A stretch of 64,000 nt of DNA from Planotetraspora sp. A-T 1434 (GTDB lineage Bacteria; Actinomycetota; Actinomycetes; Streptosporangiales; Streptosporangiaceae), in NCBI RefSeq assembly GCF_025420585.1, contig NZ_JAOEGB010000021.1, positions 88,066 through 152,065 of the forward strand, written 5' to 3'. Position 1 is the first letter of the stretch, and every line of letters begins with the position of its first letter. Shown here in pieces: positions 36,364 to 44,446 of this stretch. A program made the translations under genes and the position numbers. Under the pieces are notes generated by a model. It made no database searches. It was not told where the DNA came from and saw only the letters and a list, made by a program, of their open reading frames with translations.

Positions 36364-37434
36364 ATGAAATACGTGGACCGGCACGACCCGGTAACGAGGG
36401 CGTGGACGGCCGACGCCATCCGGGCCGTGGAAGCCGACGCGAACCGTAGTTGCGACACCCACCTGCATGTCTTCCCACTCCCCTCGCACTGGGGCGTTGA
36501 CCTCTACCTGAAAGACGAGTCGGTCCACCCCACCGGTTCACTCAAGCACCGCCTCGCCCGATCCCTTTTCCTGTACGGCCTGGCCAACGGGTGGATCGGG
36601 CCCACGACGACGATCATCGAGGCGTCCAGCGGCTCGACGGCGGTCAGCGAGGCCTACTTCGCCCGGCTCCTCGGCCTGCCGTTCATCGCCGTGATCCCGG
36701 CCACCACGTCGCCGGAGAAGCGGGAGATCATCGAGTTCTACGGCGGCAAGTGCCATCTCGTGGACGACCCCGGGACGATCTACGCGGAGTCCCACCGGCT
36801 GGCCGCCGAGACCGGCGGGCACTACATGGACCAGTTCACCTACGCCGAGCGGGCCACGGACTGGCGCGGGAACAACAACATCGCCGAGAGCATCTTCCAG
36901 CAGATGTCCCTGGAGCGGCATCCGGAGCCGTCCTGGATCGTGGTCGGGGCGGGCACCGGGGGCACGTCCGCGACGATCGGCCGCTACATCCGGTACCGCC
37001 GCCACCAGACCCGGCTCTGCGTCGCGGACCCGGAGGGCTCGGCGTTCTACCCCTCCTGGGAGTCCGGGGACGAGCACCCCGGGTCGGGCTCCCGGATCGA
37101 GGGCATCGGACGGCCGCGGGTGGAGCCGTCGTTCCTCCCCACGGTGATCGACCGGATGACCCAGGTGCCCGACGCCCTGTCGATCGCCGCTATGCACTGG
37201 GTGCGGGAGGCCACCCGCCGTGACGTGGGCGGCTCCACCGGCACCAACATGGCGGCGGCCGTACAGATCATCAAGGAGATGCGGGCGAACGGCGAGCGCG
37301 GGAGCGTGGTCACGCTGATCTGCGACGGCGGCGAGCGCTACCGGGACACCTACGGCAGCGCCACGTGGCTCGCCGAGAAGGGGATCGACATCACCCCCCA
37401 CCTCGCCGAGCTCCACCAGTTCCTCCTGACCTGA
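36364..37434 (+). CDS. cds1: L-cysteine desulfhydrase, Cds1 type (PLP-dependent)
   Basis: 356 residues of the cysteine-synthase fold. The PLP lysine is in [14 protein letters not shown] (about residue 61), the phosphate loop in [15 protein letters not shown], and the [20 protein letters not shown] and [19 protein letters not shown] blocks match mycobacterial Cds1 as I recall it. The enzyme cleaves cysteine to H2S, pyruvate and ammonia, helping thiol and redox balance. It is divergent from sigR with a 262-bp spacer, so a joint redox function is plausible. Confidence 0.87.
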   Translation: MKYVDRHDPVTRAWTADAIRAVEADANRSCDTHLHVFPLPSHWGVDLYLKDESVHPTGSLKHRLARSLFLYGLANGWIGPTTTIIEASSGSTAVSEAYFARLLGLPFIAVIPATTSPEKREIIEFYGGKCHLVDDPGTIYAESHRLAAETGGHYMDQFTYAERATDWRGNNNIAESIFQQMSLERHPEPSWIVVGAGTGGTSATIGRYIRYRRHQTRLCVADPEGSAFYPSWESGDEHPGSGSRIEGIGRPRVEPSFLPTVIDRMTQVPDALSIAAMHWVREATRRDVGGSTGTNMAAAVQIIKEMRANGERGSVVTLICDGGERYRDTYGSATWLAEKGIDITPHLAELHQFLLT

Positions 37435-37460
37435 ACAGAGCCCCGCCACCGCCCTTGTGG

Positions 37461-37851
37461 GTGATCATGCACACCTTCCCGGGACGGCCTTCCGGCCCGT
37501 CCCCCTTCCGCGCGTGATCATGCATACCTTCCCGGAAAGAACTTCTCGCCTCGCCATCCTCCGCGCGTGATCATGCACACGTTCCCGGGAGGGCCTTCTG
37601 GCCAGGCCACCTTCCGCGCGTGATCATGCGCGAGTTCCCGGTGGCCAGGTATCCGCAGACGATGGAGGGTGCGGAAACCTCCGCATGATCACGACCGAGG
37701 TCTGGCCTGCTCAGGCCGCACGTCCGGGAACCTGTGCATGATCACGACCGAGGTTCGGCCTGCTCAGGCGGGGAGTGCGGGAACTCGTGCATGATCACGC
37801 GAGGCGTCCCGGCTGCTCAGGCCAGGTGCCCGGGAACCTGTGCATGATCAC
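37461..37851. repeat. 53-bp periodic inverted array, cluster F (4 forward + 4 reverse units)
   Basis: Forward cores start at 37461, 37514, 37567 and 37620; reverse cores at 37681, 37734, 37787 and 37840. Every interval within an arm is exactly 53 bp. Units share the core, then TTCCCGG, then in the reverse arm a GGCCTGCTCAGGC block. It fills the convergent spacer between cds1 and the siderophore-binding gene. The last unit contains that gene's stop codon (37848-37850). Confidence 0.95.
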
Positions 37852-38849
37852 GGCGAGCGGGTGAGGGCGACGCCGAAGATCATGGCCAGGTCGTCGAGGA
37901 TCGCGTGAGCGCCCTGGATCCCCACGGCGGTCATCCACGTCGTGTCGGAGACCTCGTGCTTCTCCCCCTTCAGCCGGTTCCACAGCGGGTTGGCCTCGAA
38001 CTTCTGCTTCACGGGAGCGGCGGCCGCGGCTGGGTCGTCGTAGGCCGAGACAAAGATGTGGTCGGCGTCCATCTCCGGGATGCGCTCCTCGCTGAGATCC
38101 ACCGCGATCGCGTCGCTCACGGTCGGCTGGCCCTCCGGGCGGACGAACCCGGCGTCCTTCAGGACAATCCCCGAGTAGGACTTCTCCACGTACAGCCGGG
38201 CGGTCGGCTCACCCGCGAACCGGACGATGGAGATCGTCGGCGGCGTGCCGCCGTTCTTGGCCTTGATCTCCTCGCCGATCTTGGCGGCGCGGGCCTGGTA
38301 GTCCGCGATCTTCTGCTCGGCCAGGGCCTCCTTGCCGAGCGCTCGCCCCACCAGGCGGAGGTTGTCCTTCCAGATCGCGCCGGTCGTCTCGCTGAACACC
38401 GTCGGCGCGATCTGGCTGAGCCTGCCGTACAACGCCTCATGGCGGACCTTGGCCGACACGATGAGGTCGGGCTTGAGCGCGGCGATCTTCTCCAGGCTGG
38501 GCGCCTGGAGTGTGCCCACCGACACCGCGTTCTTCGCCTTCGCCATGACCGGCGCGAGATAGCTCGGCAGGCCGCCCTCGATCGATCGGTACGTCGTATA
38601 TCCGATGACCTCGGTGCCCAGGGTCAGGACCGCGTCGACGAAGCTCTGGTCGAGCGCCAGCACCCGCTTCGGCTCGCTCTTGATCTCGGTGTCCCCCATC
38701 GCGTGGTGAATCACCCGGGGGTACGGCCCCCCGGCCCCCGTCGACGTACCGCCCGAGTCAGTGCTTGAAGAGACGGTCGTGGAGGAACCGCACGCGGCCA
38801 CCCCCAGGAACAGCAGGGCTCCAACCGCCAGGGCACGGAGCGTTCTCAC
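37848..38849 (-). CDS. iron-siderophore ABC transporter substrate-binding lipoprotein
   Basis: 333 residues. Lipobox GVAAC with Cys20, then a Ser/Thr/Gly linker. The class III binding-protein fold is shown by EPKRVLALDQSFVDAVLTLG, EKIAALKPDLIVSAKVRHE and the long central helix. It captures ferric siderophores and delivers them to the divergent permeases. Its promoter overlaps the iron box at 38876-38894. The terminal codons LTRSP are followed by a TGA that belongs to a 53-bp repeat core. Confidence 0.93.
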   Translation of the reverse strand: MRTLRALAVGALLFLGVAACGSSTTVSSSTDSGGTSTGAGGPYPRVIHHAMGDTEIKSEPKRVLALDQSFVDAVLTLGTEVIGYTTYRSIEGGLPSYLAPVMAKAKNAVSVGTLQAPSLEKIAALKPDLIVSAKVRHEALYGRLSQIAPTVFSETTGAIWKDNLRLVGRALGKEALAEQKIADYQARAAKIGEEIKAKNGGTPPTISIVRFAGEPTARLYVEKSYSGIVLKDAGFVRPEGQPTVSDAIAVDLSEERIPEMDADHIFVSAYDDPAAAAAPVKQKFEANPLWNRLKGEKHEVSDTTWMTAVGIQGAHAILDDLAMIFGVALTRSP

Positions 38850-38875
38850 TGGGTTGCCCCCTTTGTGGGTTCAAG

Positions 38876-38894
38876 TTAGGTTAGGCATACCTAA
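38876..38894. promoter_or_regulatory. IdeR/DmdR-type iron box
   Basis: TTAGGTTAGGCATACCTAA is near the 19-bp DtxR/IdeR consensus (TTAGGTTAGGCTAACCTAA). It lies in the 69-bp spacer between the divergent binding-protein and permease genes, so iron-loaded IdeR would repress both. Confidence 0.92.
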
Positions 38895-38918
38895 ACTTAA
38901 ATCTAGTAAGCGGTCAAG

Positions 38919-39929
38919 GTGGGACAAAAGACAACGAGCCGCCGCCTGCGGCTTCTCATGGCGCTCCTGGCGGCCCTTGTGGCCGCCGCCGCGCTCAGCG
39001 TCGCGATCGGCGCGAAAGCCGTGCCTCCAGCGGATGTCTGGCACGCCCTGTGGTCGCCCTCGGACACGGAGAACGACGTGATCGTCCGCTCGTTGCGGCT
39101 TCCCCGGACCGTCCTGGGCGTGCTGGCGGGGGTCGCGCTCGGCGTGGCGGGAGCCCTCATCCAGGGCCACACCCGCAACCCGCTCGCCGACCCGGGCCTC
39201 CTCGGCGTGACCCAGGGCGCGGCGTTCGCCATGGTCGTCGCCATTATCGCGCTGGGCGTGCCGACCATGCGGGGATACATCTGGTTCGGCCTGGCGGGCG
39301 CGCTGATCGCGAGTGTCGGCGTGTTCGCGCTGGGCTCCGTCTCCGGCCGTGGCGGCCCCACCCCCGTGACGCTCGCGCTCGCCGGGACCGCCGTCAGCGC
39401 CCTGCTGTACGCGCTGACCTCGGCGCTCGTGCTCCTCGACGAGCAGGCGATGGACGTCTTCCGCTTCTGGCAGGCCGGCTCCATCGCCGGGCGCGGGTCC
39501 GGCCCGGCCTGGCAGGTGGCGCCGTTCATCGCGGTGGGCCTCGTGCTCGCGCTGGCGAACGCGCCCGGCCTCAACGCCCTCGCCCTCGGCGAGGACGTGG
39601 CCCGCTCGCTCGGCCAGAACGTGTGGCTCACCCGCGCCGTGGGGCTCGCGGCGGTGACGTTCCTGACGGCCGGGGCGGTGGCGGCGTGCGGGGCCCTCGC
39701 GTTCGTCGGGCTCGTCGTCCCCCACGTGGCCCGAGCCTTGACCGGTCCCGACCATCGATGGCTGCTGCCGTGCGCGGGCCTTCTCGGGGCCGTGGCGCTC
39801 CTTCTCGCCGACGTGGTCGGCCGGGTCGTGGCACGACCGGGAGAGCTGGAGGTCGGCGTGGTCCTCGCCCTGCTCGGCGCGCCCTTCTTCATCACCCTGG
39901 TCCGCCGCCGGAAGCCGGTGCGGCTGTGA
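38919..39929 (+). CDS. FecCD-type siderophore permease, first subunit
   Basis: 336 residues, about nine to ten transmembrane helices. The RLPRTVLGVLAGVALGVAGA and NPLADPGLLGVTQGAAFA motifs are those of the FecCD family, with the coupling region FVGLVVPHVARALTGPDHRW near the C-terminus. It forms a heterodimer with the next permease. The start is GTG 38919, only 25 bp from the iron box, so the transcript may have almost no leader. Its stop overlaps the next GTG (39926-39929). Confidence 0.92.
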   Translation: MGQKTTSRRLRLLMALLAALVAAAALSVAIGAKAVPPADVWHALWSPSDTENDVIVRSLRLPRTVLGVLAGVALGVAGALIQGHTRNPLADPGLLGVTQGAAFAMVVAIIALGVPTMRGYIWFGLAGALIASVGVFALGSVSGRGGPTPVTLALAGTAVSALLYALTSALVLLDEQAMDVFRFWQAGSIAGRGSGPAWQVAPFIAVGLVLALANAPGLNALALGEDVARSLGQNVWLTRAVGLAAVTFLTAGAVAACGALAFVGLVVPHVARALTGPDHRWLLPCAGLLGAVALLLADVVGRVVARPGELEVGVVLALLGAPFFITLVRRRKPVRL

Positions 39930-41251
39930 CCCGGCGCGGCGGACCGGTGATCCGGCCGGTGGCCCGGCGTGGCGCCCCCGTGACCCCGCCTCCTATCCCG
40001 CGACGGGTCCCGGGAGTGGTCCGGCGCCTGGTCCGGCGCCTGGTCCGGTGTCTGGTCCGGTGTCTGGTCCGGTGTCTGGTCCCGCGCCGTGAAGCCGCCC
40101 GGCCGTACCGCCTGGGTGGCCTGTCCTGGCTCGTCAGGCCGCGGCGGGTGGCCGTCGCCCTCGCCGGCCTGGGGGCGCTGGCCCTGCTGATGGCGCTCAA
40201 CCTGCGGATGGGCGACTTCCCCCTGTCGCTCAGGCAGGTCGTGGACGCGGTCCTCGGCAGTGGCGGCGACCACTTCGTGGTGATGGAGCTGCGGATGCCG
40301 CGCGTCCTGACCGGAGCTCTGGTCGGCGCGGCCCTCGGACTCTCCGGGGCGATCACCCAGGCCGTCGCCCGCAACGCGCTGGCCAGCCCGGACATCCTCG
40401 GCGTCACCTCCGGCGCGGGCGTCGCCGTGGTCCTCGTGATCGTCATGACGGGAAGCGCGTACGGCGGGGCCGGCGGCGCGCTGGCGGGCGTCGGCATCCC
40501 GGCGGCGGCGCTGATCGGCGGGCTGGCGGGCGCGGCGATCGTCTACTCGCTGGCCTGGCGGCGCGGCCTGGACGGCTACCGCCTGGTCCTGGTGGGCATC
40601 GGCGTCGCCGCCGTCTTCACCAACGTGAAGTACTGGTTGCTGACCGTCGGTGACGTCAACGACAGCGCCAGGGCCATGGTCTGGATCAGCGGCTCGCTCC
40701 ACGGTCGCGGCTGGGAGCACATGACCCCCGTGGCGTACGCGCTGGTGTTCCTGATCCCGTGCGCTCTCGTGATGGCGCGCACGCTGGGAGTGCTCAGGTT
40801 CGGCGACGAGACGGCGACCGGGCTTGGCGTGCGGCTCACGGCGGGACGCGCGGCGCTGGTCCTGGCGGCCGTGCTGCTGGCCGCGGTCGCGACCGCGGCG
40901 GCCGGGCCCATCGCCTTCGTCGCCCTCGCGGCCCCTCAGATCGCGCTGCGCCTCGCTGGGATCGCCCAGCCGCCGATGGTCGTGTCGGCGGTAGTGGGAG
41001 CCGTCCTGACGGCCGCCGCGGATCTCATGGCGAGAACCCTGTTCGCCCCCACCGAGCTGCCGGTCGGCGTGGTCACCGCCGTGCTCGGCGCCCCTTACCT
41101 GATCTTCTTGCTCTGGCGGCGCCCGGAAAGCCGTGGCCGCAGCCTCATCCCCCGTTTCCTCCCCCGTTTCCTCCCCCGTTTCCTCCCCCGTTTCCTCCCC
41201 CGTTTGCTCCCCCGTTCGCTCACCCGTTCCGCACCGGAGGCGCGCTCATGA
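39926..41251 (+). CDS. FecCD-type siderophore permease, second subunit with repeat-extended ends
   Basis: 441 residues, about 100 longer than the family norm. The core is standard FecCD ([55 protein letters not shown]). The N-terminal extension contains [20 protein letters not shown] and the C-terminal one [20 protein letters not shown], both encoded by in-frame 12-bp tandem repeats. GTG 39926 is used because it overlaps the upstream stop; a later start would drop the first repeat. The ATGA overlap at 41248-41251 couples it to the ATPase gene. Confidence 0.9.
   Translation: MTRRGGPVIRPVARRGAPVTPPPIPRRVPGVVRRLVRRLVRCLVRCLVRCLVPRREAARPYRLGGLSWLVRPRRVAVALAGLGALALLMALNLRMGDFPLSLRQVVDAVLGSGGDHFVVMELRMPRVLTGALVGAALGLSGAITQAVARNALASPDILGVTSGAGVAVVLVIVMTGSAYGGAGGALAGVGIPAAALIGGLAGAAIVYSLAWRRGLDGYRLVLVGIGVAAVFTNVKYWLLTVGDVNDSARAMVWISGSLHGRGWEHMTPVAYALVFLIPCALVMARTLGVLRFGDETATGLGVRLTAGRAALVLAAVLLAAVATAAAGPIAFVALAAPQIALRLAGIAQPPMVVSAVVGAVLTAAADLMARTLFAPTELPVGVVTAVLGAPYLIFLLWRRPESRGRSLIPRFLPRFLPRFLPRFLPRLLPRSLTRSAPEARS
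40016..40087 (+). repeat. in-frame 12-bp tandem repeat, N-terminal side of the permease
   Basis: Six copies of CTGGTCCGGTGT with CTGGTCCGGCGC variants, encoding repeated (V/L)VR(R/C). Confidence 0.93.
41148..41230 (+). repeat. in-frame 12-bp tandem repeat, C-terminal side of the permease
   Basis: Five copies close to CCCCCGTTTCCT and two decayed ones, encoding PRFL repeats just before the ATPase gene. Confidence 0.93.
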
Positions 41252-42054
41252 GACTGCAGGCCGTGGACGTACGGCTCGGCTACGGCGATCGAGTGATCGT
41301 CGACGGGCTCCACCTGGGTGTCGAGGCGGGAACGGTCACGACGATCATCGGCCCCAACGGATGCGGGAAGTCCACGCTGCTGCGGGCCCTCGGACGGCTG
41401 CTCCGACCGGCCGGTGGCCACGTGCTTCTCGACGGCAAGCGCATCGACAAGCTGCCCACCCGTGAGGTGGCCAAGCTCCTCGGGGTGCTCCCCCAGGCTC
41501 CGACGGCCCCGGAGGGACTGACCGTGGGCGACCTGGTCGCCCGGGGACGGCACCCGCACCAGACGTGGTACCGCCAGTGGTCCACGGAGGACGAGGCGGC
41601 GGTGACCGAGGCGCTGGAGTGGACGGGCCTCCTCGACCTCTCTGACCGGCCGCTGGACGAGCTCTCCGGCGGCCAGCGGCAGCGGGCGTGGATCTCGATG
41701 GCCCTTGCCCAGGGCACCGGACTGCTGCTGCTCGACGAGCCCACCACCTTCCTGGACCTGGCCCATCAGGTCGAGGTCCTGGAGCTGGTCCGCCACCTGC
41801 ACCGTGAGGCCGGGAAGACCGTCGTGATGGTGCTCCACGACCTGAACCTGGCGGCCAGGTATGCCGATCGCCTGGTCGCGATGCGCGACGGCCGTGTGGT
41901 CGCCGCCGGACCGCCGGACGAGGTGCTCACCGAGGAGCGGGTGCTGGAGGTCTTCGGCCTCCAGTCCAGGGTCATCCCCAACCCGGTCGCTGGAACCCCT
42001 CTGGTCGTCCCCATCGGCACACCGAATCTCGGGAAGGTTCCCGCCTCCTCATAG
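41248..42054 (+). CDS. iron-siderophore ABC transporter ATPase
   Basis: 268 residues. Walker [17 protein letters not shown] (about 33-48), signature [20 protein letters not shown] (about 130), Walker [14 protein letters not shown] and H-loop [32 protein letters not shown] is diagnostic of the FepC/FecE group. It powers the two FecCD permeases from the cytoplasm. The 3' end overlaps the convergent methyltransferase-like gene by six bases. Confidence 0.95.
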   Translation: MRLQAVDVRLGYGDRVIVDGLHLGVEAGTVTTIIGPNGCGKSTLLRALGRLLRPAGGHVLLDGKRIDKLPTREVAKLLGVLPQAPTAPEGLTVGDLVARGRHPHQTWYRQWSTEDEAAVTEALEWTGLLDLSDRPLDELSGGQRQRAWISMALAQGTGLLLLDEPTTFLDLAHQVEVLELVRHLHREAGKTVVMVLHDLNLAARYADRLVAMRDGRVVAAGPPDEVLTEERVLEVFGLQSRVIPNPVAGTPLVVPIGTPNLGKVPASS

Positions 42055-42711
42055 ACCGTCCCCGGATGGGCCGGCTTGGAGCACCTGGCGGTCGATGAAG
42101 GTGAACATGTGCTCACCTTGTGCCAGGGGTTCCGGCCGGCCGGTGAAACGGTGCACGCCGACGCCGAAGCCCGCCTCCGGCTCCGACAGCCACTGCCGCT
42201 CGAACCCGCGCTCCTCGAACCAGTCGCAGATCAGAGGAATCCGGTCGGGTGCGGACCGGTGCCGGGTCCAGATGACGGTGCCGTCCTTCGCGCACAGCTG
42301 GGAGCAGTAGCCGATCGTCCGCTCGATGTCCTCGTCGGTGATGTTGCCGAACACCCCGCAGGCCAGCACGATGTCGGCGGGCGCCATGCCGCGGTAGTGG
42401 TCGGTGAGCGCGGCATCGGCCGTCACAACCTCGACCCGGTCGAGCCCGGAGGCTGTGACCATGCTCTGGGCGATCGTGGCGTTGCGCGGATCCAGTTCCA
42501 CCAGGCGGGCTCGGACATCATCGCGGCGCGGATGGCCGGCCAGCACAGGGAGCAGGTCTCGGCCCTGGCCCGCACACAGGCTGATCAGCGTCAACGGACC
42601 GGGCGGACTGCCGTCCAGGGCAGCCTGGGTCCGCTCCTGGACGACGCGCAGCCGCCGCGCCAGGCCCGAGTCGGGAAGGTCGTACGCGTCGTGCCACGCA
42701 TGCCAGTCCAT
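42049..42711 (-). CDS. class I SAM-dependent methyltransferase-like protein
   Basis: 220 residues. Motif I reads [20 protein letters not shown] (about 40-59), followed by [15 protein letters not shown] at the ribose-binding strand and [18 protein letters not shown] at motif IV. The substrate is unknown. [20 protein letters not shown] at the N-terminus is a typical lead-in of this group. Its ATG at 42711 lies 94 bp from repeat cluster G. Confidence 0.78.
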   Translation of the reverse strand: MDWHAWHDAYDLPDSGLARRLRVVQERTQAALDGSPPGPLTLISLCAGQGRDLLPVLAGHPRRDDVRARLVELDPRNATIAQSMVTASGLDRVEVVTADAALTDHYRGMAPADIVLACGVFGNITDEDIERTIGYCSQLCAKDGTVIWTRHRSAPDRIPLICDWFEERGFERQWLSEPEAGFGVGVHRFTGRPEPLAQGEHMFTFIDRQVLQAGPSGDGL

Positions 42712-42804
42712 GACTGGACCCTATGCACAGCCCGCCTCACACTCCCACCGAATCCGGGGTATTCACCGCCACCGAAAGCCGCCCATGCCGGACGCCTGGA
42801 CCCC

Positions 42805-42975
42805 GAGCGTGATCACAAACGAGATCGGGCCTGCTCAGGGGAGGCGCCCGGGAACCTATGCATGATCACAAGTGGAATCGGCACTGCTCACACAGGGTTC
42901 CCGGGAACCTTTGCATGATCACGGCCGAGGTATGGCGTGGTGAGGCGGGGTGTCCGTGAACCTGTGCATGATCAC
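42805..42975 (-). repeat. 53-bp periodic repeat, cluster G (4 reverse units)
   Basis: Core positions start at 42805 (degenerate, ends GTGATCAC), 42858, 42911 and 42964, each 53 bp apart. The CCGGGAACCT block precedes the cores at 42858 and 42911. It lies between the methyltransferase-like gene and the 3' end of ftsY. Confidence 0.9.
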
Positions 42976-42993
42976 GCGCGGGGGGTGGTGGGC

Positions 42994-44163
42994 TCAGTCG
43001 CCGAGGAGGGCGTCGACGAAGACCTCGGGGTCGAACGGGGCGAGATCGTCGGGGCCCTCGCCCAGCCCGACCAGTTTGACGGGGACGCCCAGCTCCCGCT
43101 GGACCGAGATGACGATGCCGCCCTTGGCGGTGCCGTCCAGCTTGGTCAGCGCGATGCCGGTGACGTTGACCACCTCGGCGAAGACCTGCGCCTGGCGCAT
43201 GCCGTTCTGCCCGGTGGTGGCGTCGAGGACCAGCAACACCTCGTCGACCATGGCCCTCTTCTCGATGACCCGCTTGACCTTGCCGAGCTCGTCCATCAGC
43301 CCCGTCTTGGTGTGCAGGCGGCCCGCCGTGTCGACGATGACGGTGTCGACCTTGTCCTCGATGCCCTTGGCCACCGCGTCGAACGCCACGGACGCCGGGT
43401 CACCGCCCTCGGGACCCCTGACCACGGCCGCGCCCACGCGGTCGCCCCACGTCTGGAGCTGGTCGGTCGCGGCGGCCCGGAACGTGTCGGCCGCCCCGAG
43501 GACGACCTTGTTGCCGTCGCCGATGAGGGCACGGGCCAGCTTTCCGGTCGTGGTGGTCTTGCCGGTGCCGTTGACCCCGACGACGAGGACCACGGCCGGG
43601 CGCTCGCCGTGAGCGCGGGTGTGGAGCGTGCGGTCGAGGTCGGGAGCGATCTGGGCCAGCAGCTCCTCACGAAGCATGCCGCGGACCTCCTCCGGGGAGC
43701 GGGTCCCGAGGACCTTCACCTTGGTCCGCAGGTCCTCCACCATGGCCCGGGTGGGAGCGACGCCCACGTCGGCGGTGATCAGGATCTCCTCGATCTCGTC
43801 CCACACGTCGTCGTCGAGCCGGTCCCGCGACAGCAGTTCGAGCAGGCCCTTGCCCAGCGCGCTCTGCGAGCGGGCCAAGCGGCTGCGCAGCCGGACCATC
43901 CGGCCCGCGGACGGCGGCGGAACCTCGATCGCCGGCGGCTTGAGCAGCTCCTCGGCCGGAGGCGGCAGTGTGGTGGTCGTTCCACCGTCCTGTTCGCCGA
44001 GACCGGCCTTGCCCGGCTCTTCGACGCCCGGGGCCCGCGGCTCAGGCGGCGCCTCCACCGGAGGGAGGTCCTTGGCCTTCGGCCGGAACAGCAGGAACAG
44101 GCCGCCCACCGCCAGAACGGCGACGAGGGCCACGATCACGATGATGCCGAGGTAACCATCCAC
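42994..44163 (-). CDS. ftsY: signal recognition particle receptor FtsY
   Basis: 389 residues from GTG 44163 (DGYLGIIVIVALVAVLAVGG follows). The N-terminal transmembrane helix is followed by a Pro/Glu-rich A domain and the NG GTPase domain: G1 VGVNGTGKTTTTGKL, DTFRAAATDQL, G3 DTAGRLHTKTGLMDEL, G4 TKLDGTAKGG. It docks ribosome-SRP complexes at the membrane. The frame stays open upstream to 44436, but that part lacks coding character. Confidence 0.93.
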   Translation of the reverse strand: MDGYLGIIVIVALVAVLAVGGLFLLFRPKAKDLPPVEAPPEPRAPGVEEPGKAGLGEQDGGTTTTLPPPAEELLKPPAIEVPPPSAGRMVRLRSRLARSQSALGKGLLELLSRDRLDDDVWDEIEEILITADVGVAPTRAMVEDLRTKVKVLGTRSPEEVRGMLREELLAQIAPDLDRTLHTRAHGERPAVVLVVGVNGTGKTTTTGKLARALIGDGNKVVLGAADTFRAAATDQLQTWGDRVGAAVVRGPEGGDPASVAFDAVAKGIEDKVDTVIVDTAGRLHTKTGLMDELGKVKRVIEKRAMVDEVLLVLDATTGQNGMRQAQVFAEVVNVTGIALTKLDGTAKGGIVISVQRELGVPVKLVGLGEGPDDLAPFDPEVFVDALLGD

Positions 44164-44446
44164 AACATGCAGTTTCCCAGACAACCCCCACTGCTGCGGT
44201 AACCACACCCCGAACCAGCAAAGGGCGGCAGCGATCGCTCTATCGAGACCAACCGGTCCCCGAGGGGCGCGGCTGTGCCTGGACTGAGGAGTCGAGTGGG
44301 GAGCGAGGCACGAGCGACCCCGAGCGACGAGGGCTGTGCTTAGTGCGCGCCTCCGGCACGACCTCGCGGCCTCAAAGGCGCCCCGAGCGGAGCGAGCGCA
44401 ATGGGCACAGTGCCCGCCTCGCCGGAGGCGAGGCAATCAGACACAG

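Noticed and set aside
37461..37851. CRISPR array
   Set aside because: Units are regularly spaced, but the fill between cores is partly conserved from unit to unit, cores are only 12 bp, orientation reverses within clusters, and no cas genes are present.
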